Source: Epinephelus fuscoguttatus (Eukaryota; Chordata; Actinopteri; Perciformes; Serranidae). From it: 64,000 nucleotides of DNA. The DNA lies in NCBI RefSeq assembly GCF_011397635.1, contig NC_064770.1, positions 36,976,598 to 37,040,597 of the forward strand, written 5' to 3'. The position numbers and the translations under genes are program-made. How positions within the stretch are numbered: position 1 is the stretch's first letter; every line of letters starts with the position of its first letter. Below the pieces are notes generated by a model, which was not told the origin of the DNA, did not search any database, and worked only from the letters and a program-made list of their open reading frames with translations. This document shows, piece after piece, positions 41,540 through 54,300 of the stretch.

Positions 41540-44500
41540 GTAAATACACACTGTGATCGGGGCTTTCAAAATGTCTCCACACACACTGCAGGGGTTTGTA
41601 AACGCACCCCGGGGTGCTGCAGGTTACTGTTTTGGCTCAGTGCAGGAAGCAGTAAGGTTATTGTTCAAAATGGAGAATGCACACTGTATGAACACAGGCC
41701 GCAGTCAGCTCATTAGTGCTACTGCAGGTGGATTGAATCGGGAGCTGTGTCACCAGCTCGTTGCCATCACCGACTGTCAACACACCTTTAAGCTCACCTG
41801 TAAAATAATACACTTATTTTTAAGAGTGTCCTTGAACGCATCCAACTCGAACCATCAATCACCTGCATTTAAGTTAATAACTTAGCTGCTAGCATGCTAA
41901 CATTAGCAAGTAAAATTAGCTCATGCTGCCTACTGTATTTCTCAAATCTGACTTCACGTATTTATAACTCTACGTGCTTATAACTACCTTCAACATTAAC
42001 TGCTTTGTAGCTGAGAAATAAATCGTAGCTGCTTTATCCTGAAACAGATACAAAGATAGAAACTAGCTAGCTAACTAACTTAGCATAGCTAGCATGCCTG
42101 TCATTTTTACACCTTGGCACCTTTCACCTTAGTTAACCCCGCAATCAGTCGCCCAAAAACTCGCCACAGAATGACAGCTAACGTCTCTCACGGTACGACA
42201 CAAAGACAGTGGGGGTTTAATGTGTGGTTTGACTGACATTTGTGTGATTAGCTAGCGGGGAAGCTAATGTTTTCCTAGATGCAGGTGCCTCATTTAGCTA
42301 ATAGTGACACCGGCCATGTGTTTAGCTCAGCTCAGCAGGAGGTGGACACATGCAAGTTTGTTTCCAGTTTGACACCACACTAATGTAAGGTATTGTCTCT
42401 TTAAATGGATGTGGCAACTAAATGCACCTGTAGGTTTGAAAATAACAAAAACTGTAAGCAAATTTATGAATAACTTAAGTGTTATTACCATACTGGAACT
42501 TGTAATTTTGATTAAATACTTTGAAAAACACCAATATTTGGTAGCTTGAAGAAAAATTGACACTGTGGGCATACACTTGAAAGTTAATTATAACAAGGCT
42601 ATAACATAACAACTTTTCTTGGTTAGCAGCAGTGAATAGTAAAATGACTGGAGCAAACATTGACAGTAGGAGACTGGTGTATTAATACTGCAGAAAACAA
42701 GTATTGAAACTCAGATATTCTGAATCAATATCAGGGTTTAACATTAAAGGGATAGTTAAGAGTTGTTGAAGTGAGGTTTTATGGGACACTTTTCCGTAAA
42801 TGATGTATTACATACAGTAGATGTCAGTCGACACACCCCCAGTTTGGAGAAGCAGGCAGAAGCAATGTACAGCTGTGGACGCCAGCTGCAACAAAGCATG
42901 TTCTTGCCACCTAAAAAAATCCATATCAGTTTAAGTGTGTGCTATATTGAGAGTATTTTCGCCGCTTTATCTTACCGTCAGACAGCCCGTTCCCATGAGA
43001 AAGCTGTTAACGGCTTTAGTTTCCCATCTATGCACCTGTCAAAACCACCAGACTCCTTAGACAAAAACAGTAATTTTAGCACGCTGAACACAGGAGCTGC
43101 TGGGCTACTGCTGCTTTGATCAGTTTGTTATTAGTTTGTGTCATTGTGCGACTTTGGTGAATCTGAACTACCCCTTTTAAATGCCAAAGTCACACAATAA
43201 AACAAGCAAAATAACAATTCAAGTGTTCATGTAACAACAAAAGACAAAAGTTACTGTCATAAAAAGTGACTCCCGTTTTATCTGCCTTGCTCTCAAACTT
43301 GCAGCAATACATAGCTGGAGCTTAATAGGAGCTTTGTCGGCATCCTCTAACGCCGCTCAACTAAACCTGTGTTTCCAGGATAACTGAAATGCCTGCTCGT
43401 GCTTAAACTTTGTTTTTCCCCCTCGCCATTTTTCTTATAAATGCCTGATTGGTACTTTGCATGTGCACCTCTCTACAAAGATGAACGGGAAGCGAGATGT
43501 ACTAGCTTGAAGTGGCATTTTACTTGCCCCAGGCAACAGGGCAATCCGTATTGTTAAGCCTTTATGCACTATATATCCAGCTGAGTGTGATCGTTTTAAA
43601 AATGTGACTGTTTCCTTTGCTGTAGCCTGTGAATCAAAGCAATCACATTATGGTTTACTAATATAATTTGTCTGTCCTTTAGGGAAGAAAAAAGTACGGG
43701 CTCCCCGACCTCGCACTCCCATCCTGGAGGACAAGGAGATTCCTCCTCTTGAGCTTCCTGACACCTCTGAGGATCTCCTGGTTCCTAACGAGGAGCTGCT
43801 TAACGCCACCTCCATCTACGAGGTGCTACGGAACTTCACCACGGTGCTGCGTCTCTCCCCCTTTCGCTTTGAGGACTTCTGTGCGGCGCTGGTAGGCCAG
43901 GAGCAGTGCACTTTAATAGCAGAGACACACATTTCCCTCTTGAAGGCCATCCTACGGGAGGAGGACTCCTCCAACACTACCTTCGGCCCTGCTGACCTCA
44001 AGGACAGCGTCAACTCCACTCTGTACTTTATTGACGGCATGACATGGCCTGAGGTGTTGCGGGCGTACTGTGAGAGTGACCGCGAGTACCACCATGTCCT
44101 GCCGTATCAGGAGGTGGATGAGTATCCCTACGGTCCACTTGAAAGTAAAATAAAGGTCTTACAGTTTTTGGTGGACCAGTTTCTCACCACCAACCTCGCC
44201 CGCGAGGAGCTGATGTCCGACGGCAGCATGCAGTATGACGACCACTGTCGTGTGTGCCACCGCCTGGGTGACCTGCTGTGCTGTGAGACCTGCTCAGCGG
44301 TCTACCACCTGGAGTGTGTGAAACCACCGCTGGAGGAGGTTCCAGAGGACGAGTGGCAGTGCGAGATCTGTGTGGCGCACAAAGTGCCGGGTGTCACAGA
44401 CTGTGTGGCAGAGGCGCAGAAGAACAGGCCCTACATCCGCCAGGAGCCCATTGGATACGACCGCCACCAGAGGAAGTACTGGTTCCTAAACAGAAGGATT

Positions 44501-47500
44501 ATTGTGTAAGTTAGGACCCACGCTGCCTTTCTGCTCCACCAGAATTACCTTGGCTTTATTTTTTTCTTTTCTTCTTCTTTAAAACAAACACAACCAGTGC
44601 AGTGGGATCCAGCCTGTAGCTTTAATAAACACAGTGGCATCTTACAACCCTTTAACAAGTTGTCCAAAGCAGAGGGCGCATGGCAACACACTCTGATTGC
44701 AATGGCCCCCCAGCAGGATAGTGGGCCATGCCACAATGCAAAAATTGCTCAGGAATAACCTGAGGAATGTGACCAAGAACTCAAAGCCCAATCTGATTGA
44801 TCATCCATGGGACATGTCGGTACCCAAAGGTCCTGTATCCATGCCTCGACAGCTCAGAACCAAGTCCGATCTGTGGTTGGGCCTCTGACCTGTCGAGGCA
44901 TGGACACAGGATCTCTGCGGGTGTCCTGTGGTGTCTGACACCAGGGCGTTGTTGCAAATCCCTTGAGTCATGTGGGTTATGATGGGGGTACTGGCACGTC
45001 CCACAGATGCTCAATCAGATTGGGATCTGGGGAATTCGGTGGCTAGGTTGATGCCTTAAGCTCTTTGTCACGTTACTCGGGACATTCCTGAGCAATTTTT
45101 GCGGTGTGGCATGGAGCACGGTCCAACTTGGGGTGGGGGCACTGCCGTTGGGGAGAGCCGTTGCTATGATGGGATGTACTCTGTACTGGGGTTGGTGTTG
45201 TGCTCTAAGTGGCGTCCACATGAATGCCAGGACTCAAGGTTTCCCAGCAGAGTATTGCATTGTAACGTGATGATCAGTATGATTCACTTAACCTGTCAGG
45301 GGTTTCAGTGATGAGGCCGATCGGTGTCAAACTTCCCTGAATGGTTTAGACATCAGGTACATCGGCACAACTGTGTACCGCTTTATCTACCTATCTGCCA
45401 CAGTGCCAGGTTGTGTGTGTAGGTGTGTGGTCCAAAATAGGAGAGTAATACTCATGAAGAACGTGTTGGATCAACAAATACAAGTTTAAATTAGTAATAA
45501 TAAGGGAATAAACATAAAAGAGCAGAGACTCTCATCTAGTAATTTGTGTGCAGCTGAAGGATTGAACTTAGCAAGGCGCCCTCACCTTAGCTAAGCACAG
45601 GAAACCACCAAGTAACAAACAGGAACTGAGGTCCTGACTTAACACAAACTATTTCCTTAACATCACTATAGACGTCTTATGTCCACTGAACTGTCCACTT
45701 ACTTTTTAGTAATCTATGTACACAGTAGGGGAGGTTTAGCAGGTTGAACCCTTTACAATAACCACTGAGAGTGTCTGCTGCATGATGCTGGGATTTTGGA
45801 GGCAGCCTGGGCCGGGGTTGCTAGGGTGATTAATTTGCTCGTTAGGCAGCAGCTGCCAGAGCCTTTCCTACAGTTTCCAAGCAAACAGTAATCTAAAACT
45901 AGCGCAGTTAATTGTTGGTGTTTCTTAAATATGTGTGAAGAGGTAGATATTGAATGTCACAATACAGAATCATATCGACATAGTGATTTTGATTTCAGAC
46001 AAATCGCCCAGTTAATTCTAAGAAACTCAGTTTGACCTACTTGTAGAAACGTAGCTTACAAGGTACAGAATAATTCATATATAAATAGTAGTGATCCACC
46101 TGAGTGCACTGTTGGAAAGGTGTAAAGATCCAAGCCGTGTTAAACATGTCACCATCGTCATCAGGGTTCCTGTGGATCCTTGAAGTTCAGGAATTTGACA
46201 ATGGTGGGTCTGTCCGACTGCTTCCTGACGCAGTGCGCTGTCTCCAGAATGACCGTTGAGGTGAAGTGGTTGTTGCCCAGTAACTGGGGAATGAGCGTTT
46301 CCAAATATCCCACCACATCACGACCTTCTGACTGTTCAGAGACGTTCTATAGTCTGATGTCCGATCTGCTACAGTTTTCCAGGTCACCAGTTTTGTCTAG
46401 AGCTGTTAGATGAGTTTCTCTGTCTTCAATATCATCGTCCTTTGCACCTGCTCGCATCTCTATCTCCTGGACCTGTTTCGACTGCATGGAGAGTGATGTC
46501 TGTCTTAATCAGTGTGGTTTGAATGTCGGCTGTTTTCTTATCTATATGCTTGGTGAGGTCATCTTTGGTTTCCTGGATAGCTTCCAAATGTTTACAGAGG
46601 GACGTGTTAGCTTCTTCATGCCCAGCCGCCATTGTTCCCGACAGGGTGTCCAGAGTGCATGTGATGTGAGGTCCAAGGTGTATTTATACTTCATTTTTTT
46701 CATCTGAAAATTGTAGCTTGTGATACAAAAGATGACTTGGTGTCTCTTTTCCTGTTTGTAACTCAAGGTTATGAGGAAATTAAAGAAGGTTAAAGACAGT
46801 TTTCGAGGCCTACCACCGAGAGCTCACGAACACACGTCCACACTCCTTCGTTTCCTGTGGATCCATAAAAGTCAGAGGCCTTAATTAGTATTAAAATGGC
46901 TTCAATTAATCTTTCAAAAGTCTTACAAATGCTCAGACCCGGGAAGATTTTATGATTTAATTTCTTTTTTAAAAGTATAAAATCCCAAAGTAACATATTT
47001 TTGAACAATTATGACTTGACTAAATGTTGCTCTCAGCAACATCACCAGATCAGGATAGCGGAGTGTATTCACACCTGCCCTGTTTGGTTCGGTTCAGTCA
47101 AACTCAAGTTCATTTGCCCCCTCAGTGCGGTTCCTTTGGGCAGGTGTGAACACAGCAATCACACTCAGGTGTGCACCAAAACAACCAGACTGAGACCTTC
47201 TTGAAGAGGTGGTCTCAGTCCAGTTATAAAGGAACTCTGGTGCGGTTGGTTTGTGGTAAGAAGGTGTTCGGACCTGGATGTGAAGCAACTGCAGTCACAT
47301 GACACATTGTTTGGGTTAAACATGAGCATGTTACAGTCCTGGAGGATTATTAATGTGCACCTCCTCCTGTACTGCCTTAATATGCACATTCAGCACATCC
47401 AATGCATCAAAACATTGTTTTCTAGTTGGAGCCGCGTTTGCCTCGTTTTCAAACTGTATGCTTTGACTAAAATGAACAATGACAGCAATATAGTCCACGA

Positions 47501-50500
47501 TGAGCAGCGCTAAAATCAACCTGCGTAGTTGTCCCTCCATTGTGACATTAGAAAGTGTCACATTTATCTTGCAAGTGTACTCTTCTTCAACGTTTGCTTT
47601 ACTTCCTGGATTTTTCCCACATGGAAATTCTGACCAATCAAGAGCAGCTTTCTCACACAAGGCATTTGATCTGGTCCTCTTGTAAATGCTGCCGTGAGAA
47701 CACGAACCAACTCTAGGCAATTATACAACTTTGGAACAACATGAGTCCCTGATTCAGACCAAAGGAGACCACTCTAGGGCTGAGGGCAGCCATATTTTGT
47801 CTCTCAGACAAAGAGTGCTCAGAGTGGAAGATCCACCTCTAGGTAGTGGTCACTGTAGTGTTTTGTGGAGTGGGAAACACGAAATTGCCAAGAAAACTTA
47901 CCAGCAAACGTCAGATATTTCCCAGGTCTGTTCTACCCTTGTCTCCAGCATTAGACAAAAGTCAAGTTTTATATTACAAAAAATGTTTGGCTGAAATTGT
48001 GGCTAACCCTGAGTAAATTAAATTTCACTCTGTGTCATTTAAAAAGTCTGACTTCTAACTTGCCCTAAGCTGCAGGAGCCTTGAACATGAAGCAGTGAAA
48101 AAGTAGCAGCTGTTTGATGTAAATATTCAATAACAGCCTTATGAAACACCTCAATCTCAAAAGTTTTTACTGTTGTGAAACAAAGTGCACATTTACCATA
48201 AATAGGACAAACTCAGGCCTCACATTTGGTCAAATAAAAAATGCATCCAAACAAAACAGCAGCCAGTTTCCTGAAAGGTAATCTCACATTACCAGGCACT
48301 GGGTGTGTGTGCTGCTCCACGCTTAAATTCGAAACAGCTGCAGAGTGAAACTGAAAGTTACAGTGAAAATCATGCGGCGCGTAGAATCCATCATGCATGA
48401 ATTTAGGCATCAGTTTGACTGCAGATTATAGAAGAGACGTGCAGTCCAAGCCTTTTATCTTTGGTGCCAGCGAAGTGTTTCCTCCCTCACCCCCACCCAG
48501 AAGTTAAATGAAGAGGCTGAATTTACTGTGAGACAGTATCTGATGGAGTCTTTTAATGTTTATGATTTGGGTTTTAAAAACGGCCCTCAATGGCTGAGCT
48601 AAACTGTTGCACGCCATGAGAATATTAATGAGAGGATGAGCAGTCGATTAGAGCCACGGTGTAATCTGTCCTTCACACTCAGTTTTATCTCCAACCCCAT
48701 TATCTTAATTTCCTCACAAATGGCTGCTTTCATCATGTATGAATCAGCTTATTACCGCAGTCGAATTCTTGTATGGAAATTGATTTTTTTTTTCCAGCTC
48801 ACTGCTTTTATAGGGTTCTCCCTACCTGTGGGAATTGTTGATTTAATCTAACCTAAAGAAAGAACTCCAAATAATTATCCAAAGATCCAAAGATACTGTT
48901 CCTTTAAAGGGATAATTCCCTTTTTTATTTCTTTTTTTTTTTTTTTTTAAATGGGATTGTATGAGATACTTAGTACCTAAAAGTATCTCTAACAATGTAA
49001 GTGTACGCTATATTTAAAGTATTTTCACAGCTTTGCCTTTCTGTCAGACAGCCCACTTCAACTCGGAAACCATTAACAGCTTCAGTTCCCCATCTATACT
49101 CTCGTCACGGCCACCAGACTCCACTGACAAAAACAGTAATTTTAGCTTGCTGAACACAGGAGCTGTTGTCTACTGCTGCCTCAGTCATTTAGTTTGTTTG
49201 TTCTATTGTGTGATTTTGGCATTTCAAAGGGTTTGTTTGCATTTACCAAAGTCACATGATAACACAAACAAACTAAACGACAGAGGCAGCAGTAGACCAG
49301 CAGCTCTTACGTTCAGCAAGCTAAAATTTTTGCACTGGAGTTTGGCTTCGAAGAGAGAGTGATATTCCTGCTTCAGTTCCCTGTTCGGCCTTGGCGATAT
49401 ACACAAAAATTGATCTCTCATCTGGTGATACATGCTATATACTTCAGTATTTTCTACAAAATGAACTACATGTTTTCAGCTGCATGTCAAAGACACATTT
49501 GAGACGTCACAAGCACTTTATAAAAACAGAGTGTGATCAAAATAAAATGTAAAGAAAATAAACAGCTGCAAACATGTAAACGAAAAATGATATAAAATGG
49601 ATAGCAGGGCTGTACGTTAACTTTTTGCACACAGCACTGGAGCTACAGAGGTCTAAAGATTTGCAGCACAGGACACTGAACAATAACATGACTATAAAAG
49701 TATCAAGTAGGTCTAAATCCATTGTAGTTTGGAACAATTAAAAATCTTTGTGGGCGGAGTTAAAAGTAGTTTTTCATCTGTTCATCTGTGAATCTAGTGC
49801 TGGAAAATGATTTAAATGGGTTTAGTTGTTTAAGCTTATTTCAGCATCAACAGAGAGGTCGAGGGAGGGAAAAGCGAGAGACACTTTGTCCTGTTATATA
49901 TTGTTGCTGCATTATTTAAAACAGATCTGTCACCTGCGTCCAGGTGCTGTCTCAGTGTCACAAGATAGACTACAACTACCAAGAGGAACGACGACGCCCT
50001 ATGATCCACCTCACACACAAGCTAGCAGCACAGCGCTGTACTGCACATATACCGCTGCTGTGCTTTCATTCATCTCACAGACTGATGTTAGCGTAGCACG
50101 TGCAACTTAAAGACCGATGTCTCACTGTAGACTAATGAACAGGTTAAACAGAGGAGCAGCTCTGTGTCTCTGAGTGTTGATGGAGAACTTGTGAGTGAGT
50201 GGGGCGGAGCTGTGCGGAGAGTCTGGGTGCATTTCTATCTACATCAGCGTCATCTTGCTTGAAAATATATCGATATGGGGCGTCGGTGGCTTAGTGGTAG
50301 AGCAGGCGCCCCATGTACAAAGCTGTTGCCGCAGCTGCCCGGGTTCGACTCCAGCCTGTGGCCCTTTGCTGCATGTCAATCCCTCTCTCTCGCCCCCTTT
50401 CACACTTGACTGTCATATCAATTAAAGGCAAAATGCCCTAAAAAATATCTTAAAGAAAATATATCGATATATCGCACATAATCGTCAAATCGCCCAGCCC

Positions 50501-51327
50501 TATTCCCCGTCAGAAATCACTGTCTCACAGCAAGGTAAAGCAGTAAAAGTATTCTTAGACTACACTTAAACTTCTTGTGTGTGGGGCTCTTTTTATGAGG
50601 CTAAAATATGATTTGTTGTTGACCCATCCACAGCAGTATATTGCTTAGCTTCTGATCTGACTTCAGCCTACCTTTCCAAACTGGGGCTGCAACTACCACC
50701 ATCTACTGTACCTCATACAACCCCACCATAAAGATCCGAACAGTCCCTTTAACTAAAGTTAAAACCTACAAAAATCTACAAGATATTTAGTAGCAATGTC
50801 ATTAATTAGTGTCGTATGTTTGTCTTATTGTACTAATACCATGCAGTGAAGTGATAGAAGAAGAAGTGATGTGGTTTGTTCTGATATTTAACAAGCATCC
50901 TGCTCTGACTCTGCAGCGAGGAGGACGGGGAGCACGAGAAGAAAAAGATCTGGTACTACAGCACCAAGGCGCAGCTGGAGGAGCTGATGGAGAGCCTGGA
51001 TAAGCAGTACTGGGAGATGGACCTGTACGCCACCCTGGAGGAGATGAAAGAGGAAGTGCGAGCGCATATGGACATCACAGAGGACCTCACCAACAAAGCC
51101 CGTGGAAACAATAAAGCCTACCTCACTGCTGTCAACGGTACGGATCTGATGTTGTCTTCATTCCCCAGAATAGAGATAAATGTGAACCTTGTAATGTAAT
51201 CTCACTCTGGTACATGTGAGCAGGATTTACTTGTGTTCATGTGAGCAGCCGGTGCAGGTGAATCATTCATCTGACAGCTACTGATCAGGGCGTGTGTGTG
51301 TGACTGGAGCTGTAAAGTGAATGTATG

Positions 51328-51366
<39 letters not shown>

Positions 51367-54300
51367 TGCAGGGTTACATTCTGAAACAGTTTACCAAAGC
51401 GTCAGATAACACAGTTCCTTTCCTCAGGCTGCGGCGCTTTGCTGTAATGACAGTTGACTCGCTAATGTTAGGTGCTCCCTTTTCCCCCGCTTCACGCTCT
51501 CTCAGACAACAAGCAACTGTTTTCCTCCTCTACCTCCCTCCGAGGAGACGGAGTGGTTAAAAAGCTTTTGATTACTATGCCAGCAGCAGCTTCCGTTTGT
51601 GTTTGACAGTCTGCCATATCTTTTTTCGTAACAGTTTTCCTGTCTCTGTCACCGAACCGCCTGATTTTAGCTCTCAGAATGACAGCGTGGCACTGTGTTT
51701 TATTGGGGAGCGTGCCTCTGGCATCCTGTCAGAAAACTGGAGGTCTGAATATGTGTTCTGTTGCCCTTAATGGAAGAAGAGATGTTTTTGTAAAGCCATT
51801 GCAGCTTTTATTCTGCCATCATAAGTGATTTATTGGTGTTGCTGGTATTTTTCAGCCGTTAGAAGCTGAGTGCTGCTGCAGCACAGTCCTGCCTGCACTT
51901 TGCATTGTTTCATTTTCATATAGGGCTCAAACTAACCATTATTTTCATTGTCAGTTGACCCTTCGCTAAAGCCTAGTTCACATTACACGATTTTCTCCCT
52001 GATTTTGCGTCGCGGAGACTATCGTAATCTTTTGAGTGTTCATACCTGGCGACGTGTGTTTCTGTCAACTGCGTTACGACCTGTGTGTGCACACCACAAG
52101 ATTTCTCCACCGAGCCCTCGCCGACAGAGCCCCAGATAACGTGGTGACATCACCAAACTACGTTTTTGAACTTGGAGACGACACATGGTAAAGGCATGGA
52201 TATTCTTCCCAGTGTTGAATCAGATCTGCCTCCAGGGCCTGGGTCCAAACACAACACGCTCCCCGTGATCATGTGGACGCCACCATTGTTGTTGCTGCTT
52301 GCCGGTGTTGCCAGATCTTGGGAGAGAAACAAGCAACCAGGGCTATGGAAACAAGCCCAAAAGAAGCGATGGATATATATAGAGAAAGGTGACATTTAGA
52401 GAGCAAGCCCAAATAAGCAACTCCACTTTAGAAACAAGCCCAAAAAAACGCAACCCAGCTACCAATATTTGTAAGTGACTTTACAAAAAAAACAAGCCCA
52501 AAGTCGTGGCTAATAAGCCAACCTGGCAACCCTGCCGCTTGTCCTCCTCACATTTCTTCCGTCCTCCTGCGTGCTGACGTGGGACGTATCCCGCTTCTCA
52601 TTGGCTGATGCTCTTTGTCAGTCGTGTCGACTTGCTCGTAGGCTTGTTCACACATAAGGACTCGTCGTGGCAGACTATCTGCTGACTCACCTCCGATCCA
52701 AGGTGGCTCTCAAGATCCTCTGCGACGTCAAAATCACGGTGAAAATCGTGTAATGTGAACTAGGCTTAAGTCCCAACCCAGGATGCAGACTGATCAATCA
52801 TAAGGTAGCATCAGGTCAACTCAGACAAGGGTCCGACAACAGCACAGCTGTGTCAGATTTCCTTCATTTTCAGGCTGAACACCGTTCATCTGCACACACT
52901 GCGATGCCACACAGCTGGTTCAATATCAGCAAAGTTTCCCTTTATATTCATTGTCTTGTGTGGCGATCAGCAGTGATGTGGTGGTTCACTTTTACACTGT
53001 GATCTGTAGCCTATAGTTCGGCTTCAGCTTCTAACTATCTTTGTCTTTTTAACCTGTTGTTGCTGCTGAGTCAGTTTGACATCCTGGATATATCCTTCAA
53101 ACACAGACTGTAGACCCCTCTGTCTGCTTCTCTCTGAATCACTCTTTCATTCTTCCAAAAATATGATCATATTCCTCCCGAGAGTGCAGCTGGTTGCTTC
53201 GTTTTAGCTCGACTGTCTCAACTCAACATGGCAGCCGGGTCACAAACGTTCTCATTTTACAGCTAAACAGTACACTTAAAACATGCTTTGGGAAACATTT
53301 GAGGTGAGAAGGAGATGATGGAGCAACAGAATCTTGATTCATATTTTATCAGCGCTGCCTGTTTGAAAGTTTGAGGCTCCTCAGCTCTGATTGGTTGTTT
53401 TTGTTCAGCCTCAGCAGACGCCATAGCTCTATGATGAGGAACATGATATTATCTGTCTCATGTAGTACTGTGTGGATATAACGAAGCTGGAATCTGACAA
53501 TTTTAACTTTCTTTCCTTGAAAACATTCTCTAACCAATTATCAATTATTTGGTGATTGATTTATTATTTGACAGCTAATGGGTTAATTGTTGCAGCTCAA
53601 TTTAAGATAGACGAGACACAGCTCTTTGTGTTCCAGTAAAAACTGCAGTTATGAAACAGGAGATTAGATCTGGAGATTGTGGCCATCTGAGGAAAGATAA
53701 TCTGCCCCGTCTTGTATCTGTGTGCATGGGAACAACTTTCTTGTGGAGTTATAGACTCTAGATGTGCTGACGTCTTAGACAAAGTTCACAATATTTCTAT
53801 GCTTTTATATTTCTTAATTTATATAGAACTTGTCAGATAAACCAGTCAGAAGTCTCCTGAAACTGAAAAGCAGCCTTAAATCATTGGAATATGTTTTTAT
53901 TTAGTTGCTGGTTGGAACGCTTCTTTAAAATAATTTTTGTCGAGCTGAAACGACTATTCAATACACAGTTAATTCAGAGGCAACTGTTGCAATAACTGTC
54001 AATAAAATCAGTAACTTTTAAGTCAAACATATCAAACATTTTTTGAATTGAAACTTCACTGCTTTCAATCAAGTAACATTAAAAAAAGGATTTAAGGTAA
54101 ATTTATGCAGTCAACAATTATTTAAAAAAACAAAACAAAAAAAAAAACAGAAAGCAGTTGGTCGACATAGAGCACTTCCATTTGTTCAAATGTTATGTGG
54201 ATGCTTGGATATGTAATTGATCGTTTTTAGATTTTTAAAAATGAACATGTTTTCTTCTGATTGTAGATGTGGTCATGGAGCGCTTGAAAATCAGGCGGGA

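Larger units (their letters stand above)
44506..50916 (+). other. bptf intron 2
   Basis: This 6.4-kb intron is filled largely with transposon remnants: Tc1-like (44660-45300), L1-like (46150-46632), a MITE-like repeat (47065-47720), a foldback repeat (48905-49390) and a hAT-like element containing a SINE (49388-50502). Between 45300-46150 and 47720-48900 I see nothing recognisable. Confidence 0.85.
51923..53605. mobile_element. Outer hAT-like element split by later insertions
   Basis: The left end AGGGCTCAAACTAACCATTA with TTTTCATTGTCAGTTGAC and the right end AATTGTTGCAGCTCAATTT match the two ends of the intact MITE at 60549-60900 (GGCTGCAACTAACAATTATT and CGTTGCAGCTC). The ends are now 1.7 kb apart, separated by a Harbinger-type element and other repeat DNA. 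Confidence 0.6.
51138..54266 (+). other. bptf intron 3
   Basis: This intron is 3.1 kb, with a GTACGG donor and a GATTGTAG acceptor. It holds a TG microsatellite and the nested transposon complex at 51923-53605. From 53610 to 54266 the DNA is AT-rich without recognised features. Confidence 0.85.

Noticed and set aside
46187-46632. Two - strand frames as a host coiled-coil gene
   Set aside because: The pattern is that of an L1-type ORF1 with an internal stop, so they are retrotransposon remains.
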